Source: Pontibacter oryzae (lineage in GTDB: Bacteria; Bacteroidota; Bacteroidia; Cytophagales; Hymenobacteraceae). From it: 64,000 nucleotides of DNA. Positions 54,793 to 62,686 of the stretch are shown here, piece by piece; the stretch's first letter is position 1, and the number at the start of each line of letters is the position of its first letter. Location: the NCBI RefSeq assembly GCF_003576375.1, contig NZ_QWGE01000001.1, forward strand, positions 930,001 through 994,000. The letters are read 5' to 3'. Made by a program: the position numbers and the translations under genes. The notes under the pieces were generated by a model, which was not told the DNA's origin, did not search any database, and saw nothing but the letters and a program-made list of their open reading frames with translations.

Positions 54793-55734
54793 CTAAAAAG
54801 AAATATGCAGCAGCGCATCGCCCTGGTTCACCACAGGCATGTTCTGCAAGCCGATCACATAGCCTGCGGCCGGGGAGTTTAGCCGTACTTCCATTTCGCC
54901 GTATGGGTCTGTTATGCTGCCAATGTATTGGTTCTTTTTCACGTACTCGCCAATTTTCACGAACGTGCGCCATAAACCTGCATTCTTGGCGCGCACCCAT
55001 ACATCTTTCATGCACACCACGGTTGGCTCTGTCGGGTCGGTGAAGCTGGCCATCATACCCAGGTGGTGCAATACGCGGCACGTCCCTTCAATACCCATGT
55101 TTATGCCTTTCTCATCAAACCGCAACGACTCGCCGGTTTCATACACTAGGATGGATTTGCCAAGTTTACCAGCCTCCTTCCGTAAAGAGCCTTGCCGGTA
55201 AGGCGCATTCATGATAAAGGGCGGCGCGAAAGCCCGGGCAAGCTCAGCATTCTTAGGGTTACTAAGCACACAGCGTATCTGCGGATAGTTTGCGCGGCTC
55301 GCGCCACCCGTATGGAAATCCAGGCCGTAATCCACGTAGGGCATTACCTCTTTCATGAAGCGATGTGCCACGCGGCTGGCTAGCGAGCCGGTTCTGTTCC
55401 CCGGGAAACTCCGGTTCACGTCCTTGCCGTCCGGCACTTCCCTCGAAAAGTTCAGGAAGCCGTAGATGTTTAGCACAGGCACCGCAATTATAGTCCCTTT
55501 GAGCGGATACAGCATTTTACGGGAAAGCATGCGCCGGATAATCTCTGTGCCGTTTACCTCGTCGCCGTGCATGCCTGCCATCAGCAACACCACAGGTCCA
55601 TCGTGCACCGAGCGGTACACATACACCGGAATATCGATTACGGTACCGCTGGGCAGCTTGCTTATAACCAGCTTCGTCAGGACTTTCTCGCCACGGTCAA
55701 TGCTTTGGCCGTTAATTACAATCGTCTCTGGCAT
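54793..55734 (-). CDS. Succinylglutamate desuccinylase/aspartoacylase-family protein
   Basis: 313 residues. The zinc motif is VLLMAGMHGDEVNGTEIIRR (~51-69, HxxE), and a second His is in YGLDFHTGGASRANYP (~137-152). The family removes acyl groups from amino acids and related amides. It starts 1 base after the RimK-like gene ends and follows the zinc-protease-family gene, an arrangement seen elsewhere around RimK and suggesting a job on glutamate-type tails or similar amides. The C-terminal half ends in a beta/biotin-like part (RLNSPAAGYVIGLQNMPVVNQGDALLHI). Confidence 0.9.
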   Translation of the reverse strand: MPETIVINGQSIDRGEKVLTKLVISKLPSGTVIDIPVYVYRSVHDGPVVLLMAGMHGDEVNGTEIIRRMLSRKMLYPLKGTIIAVPVLNIYGFLNFSREVPDGKDVNRSFPGNRTGSLASRVAHRFMKEVMPYVDYGLDFHTGGASRANYPQIRCVLSNPKNAELARAFAPPFIMNAPYRQGSLRKEAGKLGKSILVYETGESLRFDEKGINMGIEGTCRVLHHLGMMASFTDPTEPTVVCMKDVWVRAKNAGLWRTFVKIGEYVKKNQYIGSITDPYGEMEVRLNSPAAGYVIGLQNMPVVNQGDALLHISF

Positions 55735-55735
55735 G

Positions 55736-56641
55736 CTACTCTTTTACCTGCTTCTTTGGGCGCTGCTTTACGGCCAAGCCCTCCACATACTCTACTATTT
55801 TCCCGGCTATATCTTTGTTTGTTGCCTTCTCGATGCCTTCTAAGCCCGGCGAGGAGTTTACCTCCAGGATCAGCGGGCCGCGCTTGGACTGCAGCATGTC
55901 TACGCCGGCAATTCCCAAGCCCAGCGATTTGGCGGCAAGCAGTGCGGCTGCTTTCTCCTGGCGGGTAAGCTTAATGAGTTGGGCTCTGCCCCCACGGTGC
56001 AGGTTAGAGCGGAACTCGCCCTCCTTGCCCTGGCGCTTCATGGCACCCACTACCTCGCCGTTCACTACAAATGCCCGGATATCGGCGCCGCCAGCCTCTG
56101 CAATAAACTCCTGCACAATAATGCGCGCCTTCAGGTTATGGAACGCCTCAATAACCGACTCAGCAGCCTTGCGGGTTTCGGCCAGCACTACGCCCAAGCC
56201 CTGCGTGCCTTCTAGCAGCTTAATTACCAGCGGCGCGCCGCCAACCTCTTTTACCAGCCCCGATGTTTCCTTGGAGTAGTTGGTGAAGGCCGTTTTAGGC
56301 ATGCCCAAACCTGCACGGCTCAGGATCTGTAGCGAGCGCAGCTTATCCCGCGAGCGCACAATGGCCTGCGAGTCTACGGCGCTTTTCACCTTCATCATCT
56401 CAAACTGGCGCACCACCGCAGTGCCGTAAAACGTAACCGACGCACCAATGCGAGGTATAACCGCATCGATCTCGCTCAGGCGCTCGCCTTTGTACAGAAT
56501 GTGCGGGTCGCCTTGCTCGATCACCAGGTCGCAGCGCAGGTGGTCCAAAATAATGGCCTCGTGCCCCCGTTGCTCCACAGCCTCTACCAGGCGGCGGGTA
56601 GAGTATAACTTAGGGTTACGGGAGAGTATAGCAATTTTCAT
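55736..56641 (-). CDS. rimK: RimK-family ATP-grasp ligase
   Basis: 301 residues, the size of E. coli RimK. ATP-grasp motifs are seen: [38 protein letters not shown] (~130-150), [19 protein letters not shown], and [32 protein letters not shown]. RimK adds glutamates to the C terminus of ribosomal protein S6 and can also make poly-glutamate. It lies between a zinc-protease-family gene (11 bases upstream) and the AstE/AspA-family gene (1 base downstream), an operon. Confidence 0.93.
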   Translation of the reverse strand: MKIAILSRNPKLYSTRRLVEAVEQRGHEAIILDHLRCDLVIEQGDPHILYKGERLSEIDAVIPRIGASVTFYGTAVVRQFEMMKVKSAVDSQAIVRSRDKLRSLQILSRAGLGMPKTAFTNYSKETSGLVKEVGGAPLVIKLLEGTQGLGVVLAETRKAAESVIEAFHNLKARIIVQEFIAEAGGADIRAFVVNGEVVGAMKRQGKEGEFRSNLHRGGRAQLIKLTRQEKAAALLAAKSLGLGIAGVDMLQSKRGPLILEVNSSPGLEGIEKATNKDIAGKIVEYVEGLAVKQRPKKQVKE

Positions 56642-56652
56642 AAAATGCTTTT

Positions 56653-57135
56653 TTATATCTGATTGTTTCTGATCTTATACTTGTGCGCCAGGTTTTTCCG
56701 GGCTACATCCACTATAAAGCGGCCTTTCAGCAATTTGCGGCCCAGCAGCACAGGGTACTTCATGTCGCTGCGGTCCGAGAGCGAAAAGTCGGCCTCAATC
56801 TCTTCCTCAAAAAGCTTGATCTTGGTACGGATAACGAAGCGCTCCTGCTTCTCTCCTATCGAACTTTTTATCTCGCGCAACTCATACTCTGTAAACTCCA
56901 GCTTTTTGTGGTTATACTGCGGATGCGAAGGGTCCAGCAGGTCCAGGCAAATAACTTTGGTACCATCGGGGCGCACCTCCTCGTGTATGTCTGAGCAATG
57001 TATGGCCGAGGTGTAGGCGCCGGTGTCAACTTTGGCCTCTATCTCCTCAATATCCAGCCCCGGAAAAGAGACCAGTTCGCGCCGCCCGATCAGCAGCTTC
57101 TCGTGCTTGGGTTTATTTGTGTTTTCCTCTTTCAT
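56653..57135 (-). CDS. RimK-associated retropepsin-like zinc-protease family protein
   Basis: 160 residues. [33 protein letters not shown] is the family core, with the aspartic-protease-like DTGA (~35-38). The family is annotated as an ATP-dependent zinc protease but is built like a retropepsin half; it is regularly next to RimK. It starts the rimK operon. A terminator with AAGTATA arms sits in the gap upstream. Confidence 0.88.
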   Translation of the reverse strand: MKEENTNKPKHEKLLIGRRELVSFPGLDIEEIEAKVDTGAYTSAIHCSDIHEEVRPDGTKVICLDLLDPSHPQYNHKKLEFTEYELREIKSSIGEKQERFVIRTKIKLFEEEIEADFSLSDRSDMKYPVLLGRKLLKGRFIVDVARKNLAHKYKIRNNQI

Positions 57136-57192
57136 TAGCGGCTAAAGATAGATTTTTAATTACGAATAACGAATGGCTGCCTATGAAATAGC

Positions 57193-57238
57193 AAAAGTAT
57201 AAACCGGCAATTTTGGTTCATTGCCGGTTTATACTTTT
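57193..57238. terminator. 19-bp perfect terminator stem built from AAGTATA arms
   Basis: Arms 57193-57211 (AAAAGTATAAACCGGCAAT) and 57220-57238 pair perfectly around an 8-base loop. It lies downstream of the sorbosone-dehydrogenase-like gene on the minus strand and upstream of the rimK operon. The flanking ...TTTTATACTTTG holds another motif copy. Confidence 0.85.
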
Positions 57239-57269
57239 ATACTTTGTTTGCCTAGGTGTTTGCCTTCGC

Positions 57270-58466
57270 TTATTTTGTGTAGGTGATGCGGTAGATCGCA
57301 TCGTTTTTATCGTCAGATACCAGCAGCGACCCGTCTTTCATCACCAGCACATCCACGGGGCGGCCCCAGTCCTTTTCGCCTTGTAACCAGCCTTCTGCAA
57401 ATGGTTTATACTCCGTTACGCCGCCACTGCCATCGGTAGTGGCCTGCATCAGGCGGTAGCCAATTTTGCTCGAACGGTTCCAGGAGCCGTGCTCTGCAAT
57501 CAGGATCGTGTTTTTATACTCCGCCGGGAACATGCTGCCAGTATAGAATTTCATGCCCAGGGCAGCACCGTGCGGGCTCAGGTTCTTAACGGGCTGCACA
57601 AACTCGCTGCAGTCGCGCTGCTTGCCAAACTCCGGGTCGGAAATGGTGCCGGCGTGGCAATACGGGTAGCCAAAGTGCTGGCCTTTTTTGGTGGCGCGGT
57701 TCAGTTCATCAGGCGGCATGTTATCGCCCAGCATGTCGCGGCCATTGTCCGTGAAGTATAAATCTTTGGTGTCGGGGTGCCAGGCAAAGCCAACGGTGTT
57801 GCGCACGCCTTCGGCGTATACTTCCAGGCCGGTGCCATCGGGGTTCATGCGTGCAATGCTGGCGTAAATCGGCTTCTCAGACTTGCAGATGTTGCAGGGC
57901 GCGCCAACCGGCACATACAGTTTATCGTCGGGGCCAAAGGCTATATACTTCCAGCCGTGGTGCGCATCGCTTGGGAACTGGTCGTTTACCACCTCATACT
58001 TTGGTTTGTTACGGAAGCTCTGCTCGATGTTCGGGTATTTAAGCACGCGGTTGATCTCGGCTACATACAGGTCGCCGTTGCGGATGGCTACGCCGTTCGG
58101 AGAGTTAAGGCCGGAGGCCACTTCCACCACCTCATCGGCTTTGCCATCCTGGTTCTCGTCGATTACGGCAAATACCTTGTCGTTGCTGCGGGTGCCAACA
58201 AACAGGATCCCGGACTCGCTCATGGCCATGGATCGGGCATTCTTCACATCTTTTGCATAGTAATCGATGCGGAAGCCATCGGGCAGCTTAATAGGCTGCA
58301 GGTCTTTGTCGATCGGGCCCGTCGGGATATTGGTTGCGCCGGTTTCGGTGTCAGCGGCTTGAGTTGTATTGGAGGCTGTTTCTTCGTTGGCCTCGCCGGT
58401 GGAGCAGCCTGTGCTGAAAGCCGAAAGGGTTAAACCAAGGCATAGCAGGCGCAGCGATTTTCTCAT
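57270..58466 (-). CDS. PQQ-dependent sugar (sorbosone) dehydrogenase-like lipoprotein
   Basis: 398 residues. Signal peptide with lipobox FSTGC (Cys21), then an ~25-residue low-complexity linker. From ~50 it is a six-bladed beta propeller: DGFRIDYYAKDVKNARSMAMSESGILFVGTRSNDKVFA, NGVAIRNGDLYVAEINRVLKY, DAHHGWKYIAFGPDDKLYVPVGAPCNICKSE and GSWNRSSKIGYRLMQ. The pattern DAHHGWKYIAFG and CNxC match soluble aldose/sorbosone dehydrogenases. It would oxidise a sugar in the periplasm with PQQ. No pqq genes are in the window, so PQQ may be imported. Confidence 0.9.
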   Translation of the reverse strand: MRKSLRLLCLGLTLSAFSTGCSTGEANEETASNTTQAADTETGATNIPTGPIDKDLQPIKLPDGFRIDYYAKDVKNARSMAMSESGILFVGTRSNDKVFAVIDENQDGKADEVVEVASGLNSPNGVAIRNGDLYVAEINRVLKYPNIEQSFRNKPKYEVVNDQFPSDAHHGWKYIAFGPDDKLYVPVGAPCNICKSEKPIYASIARMNPDGTGLEVYAEGVRNTVGFAWHPDTKDLYFTDNGRDMLGDNMPPDELNRATKKGQHFGYPYCHAGTISDPEFGKQRDCSEFVQPVKNLSPHGAALGMKFYTGSMFPAEYKNTILIAEHGSWNRSSKIGYRLMQATTDGSGGVTEYKPFAEGWLQGEKDWGRPVDVLVMKDGSLLVSDDKNDAIYRITYTK

Positions 58467-58602
58467 GGTTGCGATAATTAAAACTCAGAATTATAGATGC
58501 AAATAAAGGGGAACAGCCGCGCGGGCTGCATCGCCTTCGGACTCTAAGGTACGTATACTCCAACAGAAGCACAATGTTTGATGCGCATGCGGGGTTGGCA
58601 GT

Positions 58603-59154
58603 ATGGCAAAGTATAAATCAGTTGGCTGGGCTTTTGTTTTTTCTTTTCTGCTATGGATGGCTGTGCCAGCCTGTGCTCAGGACCCGGACTCGCTAGCCCT
58701 GCAACGCCTAGAGCATAATAAGACCTCGGGAGCAGAATCAGTTAGGAACCTTGCCCTGCTGCTACAGCAGGCACTGCAACAAACCAACTTCGACCCGGTT
58801 AGCCCGCATGTGGTGGATAAGCTGGTGTACGACAAAATGTTGCTTGTGGGGCCGCTGCCCGTGCAGGAGGCATTGGTACTTTACATGCCAAGCGAGATGC
58901 AGTTTGATATGCAGAAAGACTTTAGCCGCGTGCTGCAGGATGGCATGGCCCTGGAGATAACATGGCCAGGCATAGCGCTTAAAGGTATACTTGCAGATAC
59001 CACTTCGCCGCACAACGCTTTAATTTTCCCGGTTAAGCTTACACTTTCCTCGCCAGGCATACCGGACTTTCAGCTACAGTTCAGAGCCGCCCGCCTCGAT
59101 GGCCGCTTTTATTTTATGCCGCCGCTATACATCGTGAACGAGGACCTGGATTAG
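58603..59154 (+). CDS. Secreted protein of unknown function
   Basis: 183 residues with a signal peptide (VFSFLLWMAVPACAQ). The mature part is ~160 residues with helical start (RLEHNKTSGAESVRNLALLLQQALQQ) and strands later (ALEITWPGIALKGILADTTS, IFPVKLTLSSPGIPDFQLQFRA). No family recognised. It should act in the periplasm. It stands alone, divergent from the sorbosone-dehydrogenase-like gene. Confidence 0.65.
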   Translation: MAKYKSVGWAFVFSFLLWMAVPACAQDPDSLALQRLEHNKTSGAESVRNLALLLQQALQQTNFDPVSPHVVDKLVYDKMLLVGPLPVQEALVLYMPSEMQFDMQKDFSRVLQDGMALEITWPGIALKGILADTTSPHNALIFPVKLTLSSPGIPDFQLQFRAARLDGRFYFMPPLYIVNEDLD

Positions 59155-59223
59155 GAACCACATGCTCGAAGAAGAGTAGCTCAAGCCTATATTTTATACT
59201 TTGATCTTATTTGGGGCAGCGCA

Positions 59224-60030
59224 TCACTTTCCGGCGCGCTTTGCGTGGAGCATATCTGCTACTTCCTGCAACAGGTTGGAGTGGCCGGCTTTAAGTACAA
59301 CCAGCTCACCTTGATTGAGGGCATCGATAAACACCGCCACACGCTTCGGGGAGATAATCTCATCATACTCACCCAGGAACATGGTTCCGGGCACTTTATT
59401 CGTGTTCAGCAGTTTCACAATCTTCCGGATATCAAAATTGAGGTCGCGAAAGCCAATCCAGCTGCGGTAGATGCGCAGGCGCTTCGGGGTGCTGTCCATT
59501 TGGAAGTGGGCAAAACGGATTAGACTTTTATGCACCAGGTTATACTTGTTCAGCACCTGCAGCATCTTGAAAAAAGCCTCTGGTTTCAATACCGTGCGTT
59601 TAAAAAGCTGTTGCAGCCAGCCCGGGTACGTGGCAATGTTATACCAAAAGCTGGTTTTGATGCCGTCCGGTGCAATCAGGAAAAGCTCCTCGATATGCTG
59701 CGGCATTTGCTCCACTAACGTAAGTGCAAACTTGCCGCCCATGCTAAAGCCCATCAGCGAGAAACGCGCAATTCCCTTTTTTTCAAGAAAGTGATTGATA
59801 AACCCAGCTAGAAATTCCTTAGTGAGCGGCATGTCGTGCTTGTGCAACTGGCTACGGCCATGGAAGAACAGGTCGAAGGCGTAGATGGTGTAGTCGTCGC
59901 CCAGGGCCTTTTCCATAGGCAGGTAGTAGCTGCTGCTCTGCCCATACCCATGAAAGGCAAGCAGCACGCGCTTTCCTTTCCCGATAACGCGGTAATGCAA
60001 CTTTGACCTATTCTGTATGAGAAACGGCAC
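59224..60030 (-). CDS. Cytosolic alpha/beta hydrolase
   Basis: 268 residues. LLAFHGYGQSSSYYLPM is the oxyanion region, and the nucleophile is in LMGFSMGGKFAL (Ser~95). The Asp and His are in EYDEIISPKRV and LKAGHSNLLQEVA. No signal peptide. The substrate is unknown. It lies 157 bases before the DUF502 gene stop on the same strand; the gap holds the CTTTCTAAC repeat. Confidence 0.9.
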   Translation of the reverse strand: MPFLIQNRSKLHYRVIGKGKRVLLAFHGYGQSSSYYLPMEKALGDDYTIYAFDLFFHGRSQLHKHDMPLTKEFLAGFINHFLEKKGIARFSLMGFSMGGKFALTLVEQMPQHIEELFLIAPDGIKTSFWYNIATYPGWLQQLFKRTVLKPEAFFKMLQVLNKYNLVHKSLIRFAHFQMDSTPKRLRIYRSWIGFRDLNFDIRKIVKLLNTNKVPGTMFLGEYDEIISPKRVAVFIDALNQGELVVLKAGHSNLLQEVADMLHAKRAGK

Positions 60031-60150
60031 GGCTTTAATGTTAAAAAATTTAGATGTTAGCAGGTTAGAAAATTATTCGCCAGGAAGTATAAAGTGTTTC
60101 ATCTGAAAGTATGAAAATGAACACAGGTCAAGTATAAGCCCTGCCTCCAT

Positions 60151-60186
60151 CACTTTCTAACTTCCAAACGTTCTAACCCTCCAACT
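60151..60186. repeat. CTTTCTAAC-type pyrimidine-rich repeat, third location
   Basis: CTTTCTAACTTCCAAACG then TTCTAACCCTCC, the same units as at 23595-23675. A weaker inverted copy (TTAGCAGGTTAGAAAA) lies at 60056-60072. The tract runs up to the 3' end of the DUF502 gene. Confidence 0.65.
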
Positions 60187-60188
60187 TC

Positions 60189-60731
60189 TTAAAGCCTTGA
60201 TACACCACCCGACACGATGAATTTCATCACCTCCGAGCTTGGCAGGTCAAGATAGGTAACGTTGCGTTTGGGGATCAGGAAAAGCTCGCCGGAGAAGTTG
60301 TAGGAGTGCGGAAAGTATACTGCCACCTTATCCTCGATGTTTATCTGCTGCAAACTATCCTGCGTAACAAAGCCCAGTTTGTAGTTTTCAGAGTCTTCGG
60401 TCATTTTCACCATCACGGGCTTGTTAAACTTTTGGTTATCGCCCACAAAGGCATCAAAGAGGTCTTTTATACTTGAGTAGATGATGCTGACAAGCGGTAC
60501 TTTATGCAGTATACGCTCGGTAACTACAATAAAAGGCTTCACAAAGAACGACGAGCCGATAAAGCCCACAATTGTGAGCAGAATCACCATCAGTAAAATG
60601 CCTAGGCCGGGTATGCCCAAGTCAAACATGCTGTTGAGCCAATCAATAATGCCCACAATGATAAATACCGTAATGGCGAATGGGGCAATGATCAGGAGTC
60701 CGTTTACAAAGTAGCGGAAAAGGGTTTTCAT
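60189..60731 (-). CDS. DUF502 membrane protein
   Basis: 180 residues. Two hydrophobic segments near the N terminus (FVNGLLIIAPFAITVFIIVGIIDW and LGILLMVILLTIVGFIGSSFF) and then a ~120-residue soluble domain (SIIYSSIKDLFDAFVGDNQKFNKPVMVKM). This is the DUF502 family, widespread in bacteria and plants (LCV-like), function unproved. It should sit in the inner membrane. A terminator-like hairpin separates it from ispH. Confidence 0.9.
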   Translation of the reverse strand: MKTLFRYFVNGLLIIAPFAITVFIIVGIIDWLNSMFDLGIPGLGILLMVILLTIVGFIGSSFFVKPFIVVTERILHKVPLVSIIYSSIKDLFDAFVGDNQKFNKPVMVKMTEDSENYKLGFVTQDSLQQINIEDKVAVYFPHSYNFSGELFLIPKRNVTYLDLPSSEVMKFIVSGGVSRL

Positions 60732-60743
60732 GATATTCAGTGC

Positions 60744-60773
60744 ATAAAAAAAGGCCTTGCCTAAGCAAAGCCT
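60744..60773 (-). terminator. Terminator of the cmk-ispH operon
   Basis: On the minus strand AGGCTTTGC pairs with GCAAGGCCT (one wobble) around TTAG and is followed by a run of seven T. It lies 38 bases past the ispH stop. Confidence 0.8.
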
Positions 60774-60810
60774 AAATTAGCAAAAGGTTTTTATAGTGTA
60801 TCGCTAATAT

Positions 60811-61704
60811 TTATACTTGCTCTGCCTCGAGGGCGCTTATACTTGCTGCTACCTGTTCCATTAGCCACATGGGCGTAGAGGTAGCACCACAGATCCCGAC
60901 GCTGCTGGCGTGGGCAAACCACTCTTCTTGCAGTTCCTCTTCGTTCTCCACGAAGTAGCTGTTTGGGTTGTGCTGCTTACATACGCTGTAAAGGGCTTTT
61001 CCGTTGGAGCTTTTCTTGCCGCTCACAAACACTATTACATCGTGCTCGGTCGAGAATTTGGCTAGCTGTGGCTCGCGGTTGGATACCTGACGGCAGATGC
61101 TATCGTTGGCATCGAAGGCCGGTGCCTCGGTGCCGGCTGGCGTGGCCTGCTGCAAGCGCTCCTCTATCAGGGATTTGATATGGTAAAAGCCTTTGGTGCT
61201 TTTGGTGGTCTGGCTGAAAAGCGTGACCGGGCGCGTAAAGTCTATCTTGGCAAGGTCCTCCTCGGTGGTTACAATAATGGCTTCGTCGCGGGTCTGGCCG
61301 GCAAGGCCTATTACCTCGGCGTGGCCCACCTGGCCGTAGATTACGACCTGCGCATTGTCTGGCAGGCCTTTATCGAAAGCGTGTTTTACGCGGTTCTGCA
61401 GCTTTAACACCACCGGGCAGGAAGCGTCGATCAGCTCGATGTTGTTCTCCAGCGCCAGCTTATACGTTTCCGGCGGCTCGCCGTGCGCGCGTATCAGCAC
61501 TTTGCAATCGTGCAGCTCTTTTAGCTGGTCGCGGTCAATAATGCGGAGGCCTTTTTCGTAGAGGCGGTTCACCTCCATGCTGTTATGCACGATATCGCCC
61601 AGGCAGTAAAGTTCCTGGCAACTTTCCATTTCATCCTCGGCCATCTGAATGGCAAACTCCACCCCAAAACAATAGCCGGAATTCTTATCTATGGTTACGT
61701 TCAT
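60811..61704 (-). CDS. ispH: 4-hydroxy-3-methylbut-2-enyl diphosphate reductase
   Basis: 297 residues. It makes IPP and DMAPP from HMBPP, the last step of the MEP pathway. Three [4Fe-4S] cysteines are in SGYCFGVEFAIQMA (Cys12), IDASCPVVLKLQ (~Cys96) and SSVGICGATSTPMWLM (~Cys271). The conserved HGEPPETYKL and a late AEQV end are normal. It follows cmk by 11 bases, an arrangement seen in other Bacteroidota. Confidence 0.96.
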   Translation of the reverse strand: MNVTIDKNSGYCFGVEFAIQMAEDEMESCQELYCLGDIVHNSMEVNRLYEKGLRIIDRDQLKELHDCKVLIRAHGEPPETYKLALENNIELIDASCPVVLKLQNRVKHAFDKGLPDNAQVVIYGQVGHAEVIGLAGQTRDEAIIVTTEEDLAKIDFTRPVTLFSQTTKSTKGFYHIKSLIEERLQQATPAGTEAPAFDANDSICRQVSNREPQLAKFSTEHDVIVFVSGKKSSNGKALYSVCKQHNPNSYFVENEEELQEEWFAHASSVGICGATSTPMWLMEQVAASISALEAEQV

Positions 61705-61715
61705 TGTTTCTTGCT

Positions 61716-62420
61716 TCAGTTCTCTAGCTCAGCGAATTCTTTTTTAAGGAGCTGCGATGTTACGCGCTCCAGCACAAACTCTACCTGCTCGTCAATGGTC
61801 ATGTGGGTAGTGTCCAGCAGGTGCGCATCCTCGGCGCGGCGCAGCGGGCTTTCGGTGCGGGTAGAGTCTATAAGGTCGCGCTTCAGCAGGTTCTCCCGGA
61901 TCTCATCTAGGTTTACCAGTTGTTTTTTCTCCAGCAGCTCCACCTGGCGGCGCTTGGTGCGTGTATCCACATCCGCTGTCATAAAGATCTTCACTTCGGC
62001 ATCCGGGAACACAGCAGTGCCAATATCACGGCCATCCATTACCACGCCACGTTTTTTGCCCATCTTTTGCTGCTGGGCCACCATGGCGTGCCGCACTTCC
62101 GCAATTATGCTTACCTCGCTCACCTGGTCAGACACATACATCTTTCTGATCTCATCTTCAACATTCAGGCCATTCAGGTATACTTCGTTGCGCTTTGTTT
62201 TAGAGTTGTAATGAAACTCTACTTCGATATGATCAAGGGCGTCCTTTATTTCCTTCGGGTTGGTGAAAGATATGTGGTGTTCCAGAAAGTATAATGTAAC
62301 CGCACGGTACATAGCCCCGGTATCTATGTAAGCATAACCAAGTTCTGCAGCCACTAATTTGGCCGTGGTGCTTTTACCGCATGAGGAGTACCCATCGAGC
62401 GCGATTACAATTTTCTTCAT
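61716..62420 (-). CDS. cmk: Cytidylate kinase
   Basis: 234 residues. The P-loop is ALDGYSSCGKSTTAKLVA (~6-23). It makes CDP/dCDP from CMP/dCMP with ATP. The lid and NMP region DVDTRTKRRQVELLEKKQLVNLDEIRENLLKRDLIDSTR (~152-190) and GRDIGTAVFPDAEVKIF (~129-145) are typical. First gene of cmk-ispH. Confidence 0.95.
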   Translation of the reverse strand: MKKIVIALDGYSSCGKSTTAKLVAAELGYAYIDTGAMYRAVTLYFLEHHISFTNPKEIKDALDHIEVEFHYNSKTKRNEVYLNGLNVEDEIRKMYVSDQVSEVSIIAEVRHAMVAQQQKMGKKRGVVMDGRDIGTAVFPDAEVKIFMTADVDTRTKRRQVELLEKKQLVNLDEIRENLLKRDLIDSTRTESPLRRAEDAHLLDTTHMTIDEQVEFVLERVTSQLLKKEFAELEN

Positions 62421-62445
62421 AACAGAGGGAAATCAGAAAAGGAAA

Positions 62446-62601
62446 TTAATTTGAGTCGCAAGGGCAAGGCTGTTTACCTCGCTTGCTTTTTTTAAGGTAT
62501 TTAGCCGTTTTCCGTTGCTGTGGTGTTTTGCTGGAGCAACCTGCCAGCGTGCCGGTGGCCAGAAAACCCGCTAAAACGATATATGAAATTATCTTTCTCA
62601 A
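62446..62601 (-). CDS. Short lipoprotein with Lys-rich, CPC-ending tail
   Basis: 51 residues if it starts at the TTG at 62601, giving (M)RKIISYIVLAGFLATGTLAGC as a signal peptide with lipobox LAGC. The ATG 51 bases earlier (62652) would add a stretch coding no sensible leader and would overlap a -7-like TATATTTG (62626-62619). The mature part is ~30 residues, basic (KYLKKSKRGKQPCPC). It lies 26 bases upstream of cmk. Function unknown. Confidence 0.5.
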   Translation of the reverse strand: MRKIISYIVLAGFLATGTLAGCSSKTPQQRKTAKYLKKSKRGKQPCPCDSN

Positions 62602-62686
62602 AACGACTGAATTTAATGCAAATATAAAGTAATTTACCGGTTTAGGCCGCAAATTGCAGGCAATTTAAGAACAAACCCCCAGTAGC

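Noticed and set aside
57777..58433. A 218-codon plus-strand frame opposite the sorbosone-dehydrogenase-like gene
   Set aside because: Antisense shadow of a well-supported gene; no recognisable motif.
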